Below, piece after piece: positions 1 to 10,200 of a stretch of DNA of 64,000 bases (the stretch's first letter is position 1; every line of letters begins with the position of its first letter). Made by a program: the position numbers and the translations under genes. The stretch spans positions 20,995,880 to 21,059,879 of the forward strand of contig CP092874.1 of NCBI GenBank assembly GCA_030710605.1, read 5' to 3'. The notes under the pieces were generated by a model. It was not told the DNA's origin and did not search any database. It worked only from the letters and a program-made list of their open reading frames with translations. Source of the stretch: Cordylochernes scorpioides (lineage: Eukaryota > Arthropoda > Arachnida > Pseudoscorpiones > Chernetidae).

Positions 1-2
1 AT

Positions 3-365
3 AAAATAGCAAGGACGAGACAGGTAGTCATTAACAACACAGAGAAGACTCAGGAAAGAATGAAAAGAAACTATGACAAAAAACACAATGAGAAAATCTA
101 TGAACCAGGACATTTAGTGGCAGTTTGGACACCAGTCAGGAAAATCGGAAAATGCGAAAAACTATTGAGAAAATATTTTGGCCCATATCGAATATTAAAG
201 AAGCTGTCTAACGTAAATTACTTAATTGAGCCGAAAGATAATCCTGGCCAAGACCCATTGATTGTCCATGTCTCAAGACTCAAACCCTATTTTGAGAGAA
301 TTGATGAGGTAACTCACGAGGACGTGACGACCTCTGGAGAGGGGGAAGTGTTACATCATGATTAA
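3..365 (+). CDS. Ty3/gypsy pol C-terminus, cut by window edge
   Basis: This is the C-terminal end of a Ty3/gypsy-type Pol polyprotein, downstream of the integrase core. The frame is open from base 3, so the Met at 60 is internal and the real start lies left of the window. The translation has the basic linker seen after gypsy integrases (QERMKRNYDKK), then a GPY/F-type module (KYFGPYRIL) and a closing VHVSRLKPYFER segment, which in this family helps target integration. The stop is TAA at 363-365. The protease, RT, RNase H and DDE core would lie to the left and cannot be seen. Family assignment is firm; clade is not assigned. Confidence 0.85.
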   Translation, partial: KIARTRQVVINNTEKTQERMKRNYDKKHNEKIYEPGHLVAVWTPVRKIGKCEKLLRKYFGPYRILKKLSNVNYLIEPKDNPGQDPLIVHVSRLKPYFERIDEVTHEDVTTSGEGEVLHHD

Positions 366-594
366 TGGCGTATTTATTATATTATTTTTAATATATTTGA
401 AATTTAAATTATATATTTATTTATTTTTATATTCTATGATATTTATTTAAAACATATTATTTTTAGATTATCATCATTTGTATTTAGGTACACTGTGACT
501 TCACTGCTCTCTTTGATGTGAGAAAATAAATAAAGGATTCTGGTGGCTACATAAAGTAGACTTATCTCATTATTCCCTTTTATAAATTTGTAGG
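366..594 (+). other. AT-rich sequence after gypsy pol, possible LTR
   Basis: No gene is visible. Overlapping AATAAA signals lie at 525-534. The position directly after the pol stop suits a 3' untranslated region or LTR, but the second LTR needed to define it is outside the window. Confidence 0.3.
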
Positions 595-753
595 ATGGTT
601 GAAACACGCTCTGGTAAGATGCAAGACCCAGCACAGGAGAGAATCAAGGCTGAAGAGTCTGCCAAGCCGCAACCTGGTGCAACAATATACACTCATGGAC
701 AAAACTTAAGGAAGTTGTACCTTTTAGTATGTATATCAGGATTCAGACAATAA
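595..753 (+). CDS. Short ORF, possibly a gag N-terminus, interrupted by MITE
   Basis: An ATG at 595, preceded by a splice-acceptor-like TTTGTAG, opens a 52-codon frame beginning MVETRSGKMQDPAQER. The first about 30 residues are charged and look coding. The rest (THGQNLRKLY onward) is translated family-M repeat, so the original frame was interrupted by insertion at about 688. The MVETRSGK start resembles gypsy Gag N-termini in style, which would place a gag start just after a pol end, as in tandem elements. It could also be an unrelated host exon. No domain is recognisable. Confidence 0.3.
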   Translation: MVETRSGKMQDPAQERIKAEESAKPQPGATIYTHGQNLRKLYLLVCISGFRQ

Positions 754-1136
754 CTCTGAAAGATATTACAGTGACCTTTATTGAAGACACACGAGATAAC
801 CAAGTGTATATACACTCATGGACAAAACTTAAGGAAGTTGTACCTTTTAGCATGTATATCGGGATTCAGACAATAACTCTGAAAGATATTACAGTGACCT
901 TTATTGAAGACACACGAGATAACCAAGTGTATATACACTCATGGACAAAACTTAAGGAAGTTGTACCTTTTAGTATGTATATCGGGATTTAGACAATAAC
1001 TCTGAAAGATATTACAGTGACCTTTATTGAAGACACACGAGATAACCAAGTGTGAAACAACCTCTGTCTCCTTAAATAAAAAAGACGATCGGCGACATCA
1101 GAATATGAAACTTCCTTATATTTTGTCCCATAAGTG
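690..1136 (+). mobile_element. Family M TIR-MITE with internal tandem units
   Basis: The element begins CACTCATGGACAAAACTTAA next to TA (688-689) and ends in a degenerate inverted copy next to TA (1137-1138). A TA target with TIRs suggests a Tc1/mariner-type MITE. The left portion is repeated about three times with a unit near 123 bp, each unit restarting with the TIR sequence. The unique right part (about 1054-1136) contains the GGCGACATC segment seen in the other complete copies. Confidence 0.75.
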
Positions 1137-1320
1137 TATTATATAAATATATCGAAGAAATTTTATCTCTCCTTCGACCACATATAACAATTTCAGTAGT
1201 TCAGTATTCAATTCTAGTTGACAAACAACCACAACGGTGAAGAAGAAGACGCTCTGGCTAATACAGCGCCATGTCAATCTTCTAACCATATTGAAACGAT
1301 TTTTTAAAATTCAAATACTT
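1137..1320. other. No feature recognised
   Basis: AT-rich DNA between the MITE and the next foldback. I see no gene or repeat in it. Confidence 0.5.
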
Positions 1321-1802
1321 AATTGATCTAAAGAGACAAAGGTCGCCTCTCCCGTCAAAATAGACGTCAAAACTAGACGCCATCTATTGACCGTCGTCAC
1401 AAACTAGCGGTCTCGGGTCGGTGACAAAGCCACAACACCAGCTTTGGCAAACTGAAAAGCGTCCACCTAGAGACCATGGTTTCGGGCTAATGGCCCTCGT
1501 CAGTCTAGGGCGGACTTTATTCCATGAGATCCACACGGGATCTAATGGAATCTTGACAATCTGCCAAAGAGGTGTTTTGCTGGCAAGGTGGCTGGGCCAA
1601 ATCTATGGCTAAAATATAGATGGAAAATTTGCCGGGAGGATATTGATCTAAAGAGACAAAGGTCGTCTCTCCCGGTGTTGTGGCTTTGTCACCGACCCGA
1701 GACCGCTAGTTTGCGGTGACGGTCAATAGATGGCGTCTAGTTTTGACGTCTATTTTGACGGGAAAGGCGACCTTTGTCTCTTTAGATCAATATTCTCCCG
1801 GC
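1321..1802. mobile_element. Foldback element carrying hammerhead family B, copy 1
   Basis: The left arm (about 1325-1435) and right arm (about 1665-1795) are inverted copies of one sequence, including AAAGAGACAAAGGTCG and GACGCCATCTATTGACCG. The arm-to-arm loop holds a hammerhead motif on the minus strand at 1466-1509. No protein is encoded. Related copies lie at about 30.6-30.8 and 35.4-35.7 kb. Confidence 0.7.
1466..1509 (-). ncRNA. Hammerhead ribozyme motif, family B
   Basis: Read on the minus strand: stem I CCTAGA, core CTGACGA (position 7 may be any base), stem II GGGC with loop CATTA and GCCC, core GAAA, stem III CCATGG, then TC and stem I return TCTAGG. All six stem I pairs and four stem II pairs are perfect. 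Predicted cleavage is 3' of the GGTC, between + strand bases 1471 and 1472. The stem III palindrome is too short for a stable hairpin, which fits the dimeric minimal hammerheads known from Penelope-like elements. Activity is inferred. Confidence 0.8.
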
Positions 1803-1839
1803 AAAATTTACATCTATACTTATTTGAATAGAGGGGAAA

Positions 1840-1983
1840 ATGCTAGGTAAAATATGTTTTGATAAAATAAGAGTTGATAGAACAAAACGGACAACATTTC
1901 TGGATTCAGAAAAACAAAATTATGAAGAAACATTTCTTAAAGCCCCGGCTAATAATGTTTTAACCAGTTTTATTAATATATAG
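1840..1983 (+). CDS. Unrecognised 47-codon ORF
   Basis: The frame runs from ATG 1840 to TAG 1981-1983, starting MLGKICFDKIRVDR. It has a protein-like charged composition and is not part of any repeat I can see here. No family is recognised, and it is short enough to be chance. Confidence 0.15.
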   Translation: MLGKICFDKIRVDRTKRTTFLDSEKQNYEETFLKAPANNVLTSFINI

Positions 1984-2069
1984 TCGCGCTAAACAATGTT
2001 TATAACACAAATATGTTGTTTTCAAATAAATACATTAAGACAGAAAGACCTAGTAAATATTCCTCTGAA

Positions 2070-2700
2070 TTTTATAAACAAACACACACATACGCACACT
2101 CATACACGCACACAAAAACCTTTATTAGAGATCAAGCCCCATACAGGATTCTCCCAGTATAACAATGGTTTTAATTGAACATAAATCAAGTACTATATAC
2201 AACAATTCAGTATTATACCATGTTATAAATACACACACAAAAAACCTTTATTAAGGATCAAACCCCATACAGGATTCAACCAGTATAGCAATGGTTTTAA
2301 TTGAACATAAATTAAGTACTATATACAATTCAGTATTATACCATGTTATAAATACACACACAAAAATCCTTTATTAAGGATCAAACCCCATACAGGATTC
2401 AACCAGTATAGCAATGGTTTTAATTGAACATGAATCAAGTACTATTTACAACAATTCAGTATTATACCATGTTATAAATACACACACAAAAAAAACTTTA
2501 TTAAGGATCAAACTCCATACAGGATTCTCCCAGTATAGCAATGGTTTTAATTGAACATAAATCAAGTACTATATACAATTCAGTATTATACCATGTTATA
2601 AATACACACACAAAAAACCTTTATTAAGGATCAAACCCCATACAGGATTCTCCCAGTATAGCAATGGTTTTAATTGAACATGAATCAAATAAATTTTATA
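2070..2700 (-). repeat. Tandem LINE 3'-tail repeat, about 123-126 bp x5
   Basis: Five degenerate units each contain a CA-rich tract, then CCTTTATTA(A)GGATCAA and CATACAGGATTC, then TATAGCAATGGTTTTAATTG. The CA tract plus CTTTATTA matches the antisense 3' end of the LINE at 31.3 kb and its relatives. I infer a LINE 3' end amplified in tandem. Confidence 0.6.
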
Positions 2701-3179
2701 TATAACGAACTATGGGATAAAATAGAGTGGCATCATTAAAAATCGAGATAAAAAAATGGAAGCAAATTAATAAAAATAATGGTTAAAAATCTTTACTCCA
2801 TTTGGTGACAGCTGGTTCCCTAACTTGATTATATTTGGCTTTTTTATTATTCCTTTAGTTATTTCTTGCCACTTTTTTGTCGTTTTTTCTTCAAAAAATC
2901 TCTCTCTGAATTCAATAAGAAAAATCCATACCAGATATATGGGGGGGCATGTTTCAATATAAAATCCAAAAAAGGGAAATTTATGAAAAACTTGGCTTTT
3001 TTATATCGTAATTTTGTTTGAAATATATTTACATATAACCTTGACAAAGGTTGGCATTTAGCCAATCGAAATATTGGCAAATAAATCTTTTCATTCAATC
3101 CAATATATTTTTATCATCTTTATCTCTCTAAATATATATATAAATTACAATAGGAAGAATCGAAGGATGTTGTTTCTAA
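2701..3179. other. AT-rich DNA with a dispersed hairpin repeat
   Basis: No gene is seen. About 3040-3110 holds CCTTGACAAAGGTTGGC and GCCAATCGAAATATTGGC, followed by CCAATATAT. The same arrangement recurs at 35095-35163 and, inverted, near 49850-49890, so it is a dispersed repeat end. Confidence 0.5.
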
Positions 3180-4797
3180 GGTCACTGTAATTTCTTTCAG
3201 AGTTATTGTCCCGATATACATGCTAAAAGGTACAACTTCCTTAAGTTTTGTCCATGAGTGTATATATACATGGTTATCTCGTGTGTCTTCAATAAAGGTC
3301 ACTGTAATTTCTTTCAGAGTTATTGTCCCGATATACATGCTAAAAGGTACAACTTCCTTAAGTTTTGTCCATGAGTGTATATACACTAGGTTATCTCGTG
3401 TGTCTTCAATAAAGGTCACTGTAATATCTTTCAGAGTTATTGTCTGAATCCCGATATACATGCTAAAAGGTACAACTTCCTTAATTTTATCCATGAGTGT
3501 ATATACACTTGGTTATCTCGTGTGTCTTCAATAAAGGTCACTGTAAAATCTTTCAGAGTTATTGTCCCGATATACATGTTAAAAGGTACAACTTCCTTAA
3601 GTTTTGTCCATGAGTGTATATACACATGGTTATCTCGTGTGTCTTCAATAAAGGTAACTGTAATATCTTTCAGAGTTATTGTCTGAATCCCGATATACAT
3701 GATAAAAGGTACAACTTCCTTAAGTTTTGTCCATGAGTGTATATACACTTGGTTATCTCGTGTGTCTTCAATAAAGGTCACTGTAATATCTTTCCGAGTT
3801 ATTGTCTGAATCCCGATATACATGATAAAAGGTACAACTTCCTTAAGTTTTGTCCATGAGTGTATATACACTTGGTTATCTCGTGCGTCTTCAATAAAGG
3901 TCACTGTAATATCTTTCCGAGTTATTGTCTGAATCCCGATATACATGATAAAAGGTACAACTTCCTTAAGTTTTGTCCATGAGTGTAGTTATCTCGTGTG
4001 TCTTCAATAAAGGTCACTGTAATATCTTTCAGAGTTATTGTCTGAATCCCGATATACATGATAAAAGGTACAACTTCCTTAAGTTTTGTCCATGAGTGTA
4101 TATACACTTGGTTATCTCGTGTGTCTTCAATAAAGGTCACTGTAATATCTTTCCGAGTTATTGTCTGAATCCCGATATACATGATAAAAGGTACAACTTC
4201 CTTAAGTTTTGTCCATGAGTGTATATACACTTGGTTATCTCGTGTGTCTTCAATAAAGGTCACTGTGATATCTTTCCGAGTTATTGTCTGAATCCCGATA
4301 TACATGATAAAAGGTACAACTTCCTTAAGTTTTGTCCATGAGTGTAGTTATCTCGTGTGTCTTCAATAAAGGTCACTGTAATATCTTTCAGAGTTATTGT
4401 CTGAATCCCGATATACATGATAAAAGGTACAACTTCCTTAAGTTTTGTCCATGAGTGTAGTTATCTCGTGTGTCTTCAATAAAGGTCACTGTAATATCTT
4501 TCAGAGTTATTGTCTGAATCCCGATATACATGATAAAAGGTACAACTTCCTTAAGTTTTGTCCATGAGTGTAGTTATCTCGTGTGTCTTCAATAAAGGTC
4601 ACTGTAATATCTTTCAGAGTTATTGTCTGAATCCCGATATACATGATAAAAGGTACAACTTCCTTAAGTTTTGTCCATGAGTGTAGTTATCTCGTGTGTC
4701 TTCAATAAAGGTCACTGTAATATCTTTCAGAGTTATTGTCTGAATCCCGATATACATGATAAAAGGTACAACTTCCTTAAGTTTTGTCCATGAGTGT
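3180..4797 (-). repeat. Long tandem array of MITE family M
   Basis: About 13-14 tandem units, each carrying the terminal sequence ACTTCCTTAAGTTTTGTCCA and GTGTCTTCAATAAAGGTCAC. Full units are 123 bp. Several units (from about 3985 and through the right half) lack the TATACACTTGG piece and are shorter. Because 123 is a multiple of three, long frames stay open, but they only translate the repeat and should not be called genes. Confidence 0.85.
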
Positions 4798-5261
4798 ATG
4801 TAAATATGTTTAGGAAGTTTGAACTATATGCTGGTTATAGTTGGCACTTCATCTATGAGGTATTCTTATAAATAAAGATATTTTCTAACAATATATATTG
4901 TTATAACACTATTTCATAAAGTTAATAAAAATTAATTAATAAGGATGGGAATTTTAACAGGAGAAAGATATTGATCTATAATAATTAATTAATAAAAAAA
5001 TAGTTTTTTGAAGAGAATTTATTGAAATTTACTAATGAGATAAAGTTTTTACCAAATATCAGACTTCTAGGTGTGCCCTGGACATATTTTAAAAATCGTT
5101 CACAAAATATTTAAACGGAAAAATAGAAATTAGCCAATTCTCGAACACCGAGTTGTCTAAAATTTTGTCAACTTGCATTATCATCAGGTTTGAGCAAGTT
5201 TACCAAATTTCAGACTTCTAGGTTAAGGTTAAGTATATTCAAAATTACAATGTAAAAAAAA

Positions 5262-5590
5262 AAGTACAAATGTGATATTGTACTGGGATAAGGTGCATAA
5301 ATTGAGAAAAAGACATCTCCTTATCGTGCAACTGAAAGTTGCTAATGGCTTGCGCCATCTTTCGGAATAAATATCAACTTTGTTGAGGTACAGCTTGCAC
5401 CACGCTGATGAGGGCCAACAGCCCGAAACGCGTCCGTGGTCAGCTTTTCTTGATTAATCAAGAATGGGTATTTGGCCAATTCTGGAATAATTAAAAATCA
5501 ACGAGAATAGTTGATATTTATTCCGATAGATGACGCAAGCCATCAGAAACTTTCAGTTGCACGATAAGGAGATGCCTTTTTCTTAATAAT
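5262..5590. mobile_element. Foldback element with hammerhead family A, copy 1
   Basis: Inverted arms at about 5305-5381 and 5505-5585 share CATCTCCTTATCGTGCAACT and the GGCTTGCGCCATCT segment. A hammerhead sits in the loop. The element is non-coding and is inserted into RTE-like DNA. Relatives lie at about 14.2, 14.9, 20.8, 35.9, 43.9 and 58.4 kb. Confidence 0.75.
5399..5440 (+). ncRNA. Hammerhead ribozyme motif, family A1
   Basis: Stem I ACCACG 5399-5404, CTGATGA 5405-5411, stem II GGGC 5412-5415 and GCCC 5421-5424, GAAA 5425-5428, stem III CGCG 5429-5432, TC 5433-5434, stem I return CGTGGT 5435-5440. All pairs are perfect. Predicted cleavage is after C5434. The four-base palindromic stem III fits a dimer-acting minimal type I hammerhead. 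Confidence 0.87.
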
Positions 5591-6130
5591 ATATTGTTAT
5601 AACGACAATATTATAAAATTAATAAGGATGGGATTTTGACGGGTATTTTTTTTCTATAATAAAATTAATTAATAAAAAATCGTTTCAAAAAAAGCATTTA
5701 TAAAAAATCACTAAGGAAAATAAGTGCACCAACTTTCAGGCTTCAGGTGTGTGCCCTGAAAATAGATTCAAAATTGTTCATAAAATTTTAAAAGGAAAAA
5801 TTTAAATTAGCCATTTCTCGACCAACTCAGAAGTCTGATATTTTGTCAACTAGCATTGTCATCGGGTTTGAACAAGTTTACTAAATTTCAAACTTCTAGG
5901 TTAAGGTTAAGTATATTCAAAATCGTTCATAAAATTTGAAAGAAAAATTTGAAATTAGCCAATTCCCGACCACCCAGAATTCTAAAATTTTGTCAACTTG
6001 CATTGTCATCAGGTTTGAGCAAGTTTACCAAATTACAGACTTCTAGGTATTCTCTATAAGCATATTAAAAGGTTTGATTACAAAATTTGTGGACAGACAG
6101 ATATGGAAGCAATTTAAATAAAAACTTTAA

Positions 6131-6728
6131 AATTCGAAGCGAATTCCTTACTCAATGGAATTTATTAATTAAAAAATCATTGTTTTACCATATGACGATA
6201 AATAGATATTGAGAAATCATTGTTTTACCATACGGTAATAAATAGAGAGAAAAAATGAAATATAAATAACGAAAACGTAATTATTTATATGGGTATAGAT
6301 AAATATTTATCAAAGAGCATTATTTATCTCTCGGTATTTTTGTACAACAATTCATCTGGCAACACTGTACGACAAGCATTTCATCTTAGTGCAAATAAAA
6401 AGGCAGACGATGATAAAAGACCAGACGTATTGATTGGTAGAAATCCTTTTTTTTTTTTGTAAACTTCTAGAATCTTCTATTATTCATTTTGAAATGGAAA
6501 AAACTTCTTCTTTTCATCAATTTAATTTTCTATAGAGGGAGCTGATTTTTTGTATTATTAGAAAAAAATTAATACATCGTTAATTGCATGGAGCAGAAAT
6601 AAATTAAAAATGTGTACATTTTAATTATAAGATATCTATTTTTTCTCTTTTATTTGGAATAATATGTGCATAGTGTGAGCTCAAATTTATAAGATACATG
6701 TATGTTTTATTTTATTTTATTATTACAG
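6131..6728. other. AT-rich DNA, no gene
   Basis: No coding signal. A short direct duplication (AAATCATTGTTTTACCATA) occurs twice near 6175 and 6220. The stretch just before 6729 is a T-rich tract ending in ATTACAG. Confidence 0.4.
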
Positions 6729-6970
6729 AAGCACGAAGTCTATCAGACGATTTTGCTATATTAGAATTATTTACATATATATCTTTAATTGTTTACACGA
6801 TGAATTAGTAGTGATGTATAAATCTGTGTACAAATTGCTCTAAACTTGCCAATGTTTTCATAAAATTGAGTATATATAGAAAGATGATTTGGCATTATGT
6901 CAAAGTAAGCAAGTACAATTTGGTTAATTAGAGGGCAAGCCAACACTCTGGTGTATCAACATCTAGACAT
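6729..6970 (+). other. Duplicated segment, possible terminal exon, copy 1
   Basis: A pyrimidine-rich tract ending in TTATTACAG is followed by a short open frame, 6729-6764, reading KHEVYQTILLY and a stop. The next about 200 bp match the copy at 16287-16720 closely. The small frame keeps its reading and stop in both copies, which would fit duplicated 3' terminal exons with 3' UTRs. A non-coding dispersed repeat is equally possible. Confidence 0.35.
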
Positions 6971-7277
6971 ATAAAAAAAGATAATTCAATATAAATTATT
7001 AAAATAAGGACAGTGAAATCTCACGATATGGCATGTTTATAACACATATCATATGCCTAGGGGAAATATCAGATACCGTGTTGATAGAGGTTTGATGGTG
7101 GATGTCCCGTTAGCTAGTAAATTGATGATATACTTTACTGTTTATATACAAACAGAATGTAGAAGTATCTTTCTCACTAATGTCAAAATATCATTTCATT
7201 CTGATCGATTTGGTTGCAAATTATACATTATCTCAACTCTTGTCAAAATCTAAACACGTTTGGTAAGCACTAAACCT
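6971..7277. other. Unique flank of the satellite, nothing recognised
   Basis: AT-rich with no gene, up to the first 60-bp repeat unit at 7278. Confidence 0.4.
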
Positions 7278-10200
7278 CTACAATAGGAAGGATACAGAGA
7301 AGATCAGCATGGCCCCTGTGATACCACGGTACAACTACTACAATAGGAAGGATACAGAGAAGATCAGCATGGCCCCTGTGATACCACGGTACAACTACTA
7401 CAATAGGAAGGATACAGAGAAGATCAGCATGGCCCCTGTGATACCACGGTACAACTACCACAATAGGAAGGATACAGAGAAGATCAGCATGGCCCCTGTG
7501 ATACCACGGTACAACTACTACAATAGGAAGGATACAGAGAAGATCAGCATGGCCCCTGTGATACCACGGTACAACTACTACAATAGGAAGGATACAGAGA
7601 AGATCAGCATGGCCCCTGTGATACCACGGTACAACTACTACAATAGGAAGGATACAGAGAAGATCAGCATGGCCCCTGTGATACCACGGTACAACTACTA
7701 CAATAGGAAGGATACAGAGAAGATTAGCATTGCCCCTGTGATACCGCGGTACAACTACTACAATAGGAAGGATACAGAGAAGATCAGCATGGTCCCTGTG
7801 ATACCACGGTACAACTACTACAATAGGAAGGATACAGAGAAGATCAGCATGGCCCCTGTGATACCACGGTACAACTACTACAATAGGAAGGATACAGAGA
7901 AGATCAGCATGGCCCCTGTGATACCACGGTACAACTACTACAATAGGAAGGATACAGAGAAGATCAGCATGGTCCCTGTGATACCACGGTACAAATACTA
8001 CAATAGGAAGGATACAGAGAAGATTAGCATTGCCCCTGTGATACCGCGGTACAACTACTACAATAGGAAGGATACAGAGAAGATCAGCATGGTCCCTGTG
8101 ATACCACGGTACAACTACTACAATAGGAAGGATACAGAGAAGATCAGCATGGCCCCTGTGATACCACGGTACAACTACTACAATAGGAAGGATACAGAGA
8201 AGATCAGCATGGTCCCTGTGATACCACGGTACAACTACTACAATAGGAAGGATACAGAGAAGATCAGCATGGTCCCTGTGATACCACGGTACAACTACTA
8301 CAATAGGAAGGATACAGAGAAGATTAGCATTGCCCCTGTGATACCGCGGTACAACTACTACAATAGGAAGGATACAGAGAATATCAGCATGGTCCCTGCG
8401 ATACCACGGTACAACTACTACAATAGGAAGGATACAGAGAATATCAGCATGGTCCCTGCGATACCACGGTACAACTACTACAATAGAAAGGATACAGAGA
8501 AGATCAGCATGGTCCCTGCGATACCACGGTACAACTACTACAATAGAAAGGATACAGAGAAGATCAGCATGGTCCCTGTGATACCACGGTACAACTACTA
8601 CAATAGGAAGGATACAGAGAAGGTCAGCATGGCCCCTGTGATATCACGGTACAACTACTACAATAGGAAAGATACAGAGAAGATTAGCATGGGCCCTGTG
8701 ATACCACGGTACAACTACTACAATAGGAAGGATAAAGAGAAGATCAGCATGGCCCCTGGGATACCGCGGTACAACTACTACAATAGGAAGAATACAGAGA
8801 AGATCTGCATGGCCCCTGTGATACCACGGTACAACTACTACAATAGGAAGGATACAGAGAAGATCAGCATGGCCCCTGTGATACCACGGTACAACTACTA
8901 CAATAGGAAGGATACAGAGAAGATCAACATGGCCCCTGTGATACTACGGTACAACTACTACAATAGGAAGGATAGAGAGAAGATCAGCATGGCCCCTGTG
9001 ATACCACGGTATAATTTCTACAATAGGAAGGATACAGAGAATATTAACAGGGCCCCTGTGATACCACGGTACAACTACTACAATAGGAAGGATACAAAGA
9101 ATATTAACAGGGCCCCTGTGATACCACGGTACAACTACTACAATAGGAAGGATACAGAGAATATTAACAGGGCCCCTGTGATACCACGGTACAACTACTA
9201 CAATAGGAAGGATACAGAGAAGATCAGCATGGCCCCTGTGATACCACGGTACAACTACTACAATAGGAAGGATACAGAGAAGATCAGCATGGCCCCTGTG
9301 ATACCACGGTATAACTACTACAATAGGAAGGATACAGAGAATATCAACATGGCCCCTGTGATACCGCGGTACAACTCCTACAATAGGAAGGATACAGAGA
9401 AGATTAGCATGGGCCCTGTGATACCACGGTACAACTACTACAATAGGAAGGATACAGAGAAGATCAGCATGGCCCCTGTGATACCACGGTACAACTACTA
9501 CAATAGGAAGGATACAGAGAAGATCAGCATGGGCCCTGTGTGATACCACGGTACAACTACTACAATAGGAAGGATACAGAGATGATTATCATGGGCCCTG
9601 TGATACTACGGTACAACTACTACAATAGGAAGGATACAGAGAATATCAACATGGCCCCTGTGATACCGCGGTACAACTACAACAATAGGAAGGATACAGA
9701 GAATATCAACATGGCCCCTGTGATACCGCGGTACAACTACTACAATAGGAAGGATACAGAGAAGATCAGCATGGCCCCTGTGATACCACGGTACAAATAC
9801 TACAATAGGAAGGATACAGAGAAGATCAGCATGGCCCCTGTGATACCACGGTACAACTACTACAATAGGAAGGATACAGAGAAGATCAGCATGTCCCCTG
9901 TGATACCACGGTACAACTACTACAATAGGAAGGATACAGAGAAGATCAGCATGGTCCCTGTTATACCACGGTACAACTACTACAATAGGAAGGATACAGA
10001 GAAAATCAGCATGGGCCCTGTGATACCACGGTACAACTACTACAATAGGAAGGATACAGAGAAGATCAGCATGGGCCCTGTAATACCACGGTACAACTAC
10101 TACAATAGGAAGAATACAGAGAAGTTCAGCATGGCCCCTGTGATACCACGGTACAACTACTACAATAGGAAGGATACAGAGAAGATCAGCATGGCTCCTG

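Larger units (their letters stand above)
4798..6130 (+). repeat. RTE-like 3' tail, repeated and interrupted
   Basis: The segment around GTCAACTTGCATTGTCATCA and CAAGTTTACCAAATT recurs at about 5160-5230, 5840-5900 and 5990-6050. A block near 4935-5100 recurs near 5625-5790. The copy ends near GTGGACAGACAGATATGG. Tails ending in ACAGACAG are typical of RTE-type elements. The duplicated tract is split by hammerhead element A1. Confidence 0.5.

Noticed and set aside
7309..9543. 744-codon frame as a repetitive protein gene
   Set aside because: It only reads the 60-bp satellite; the opposite strand is also open, and 2-bp insertions and TAA variants break it.
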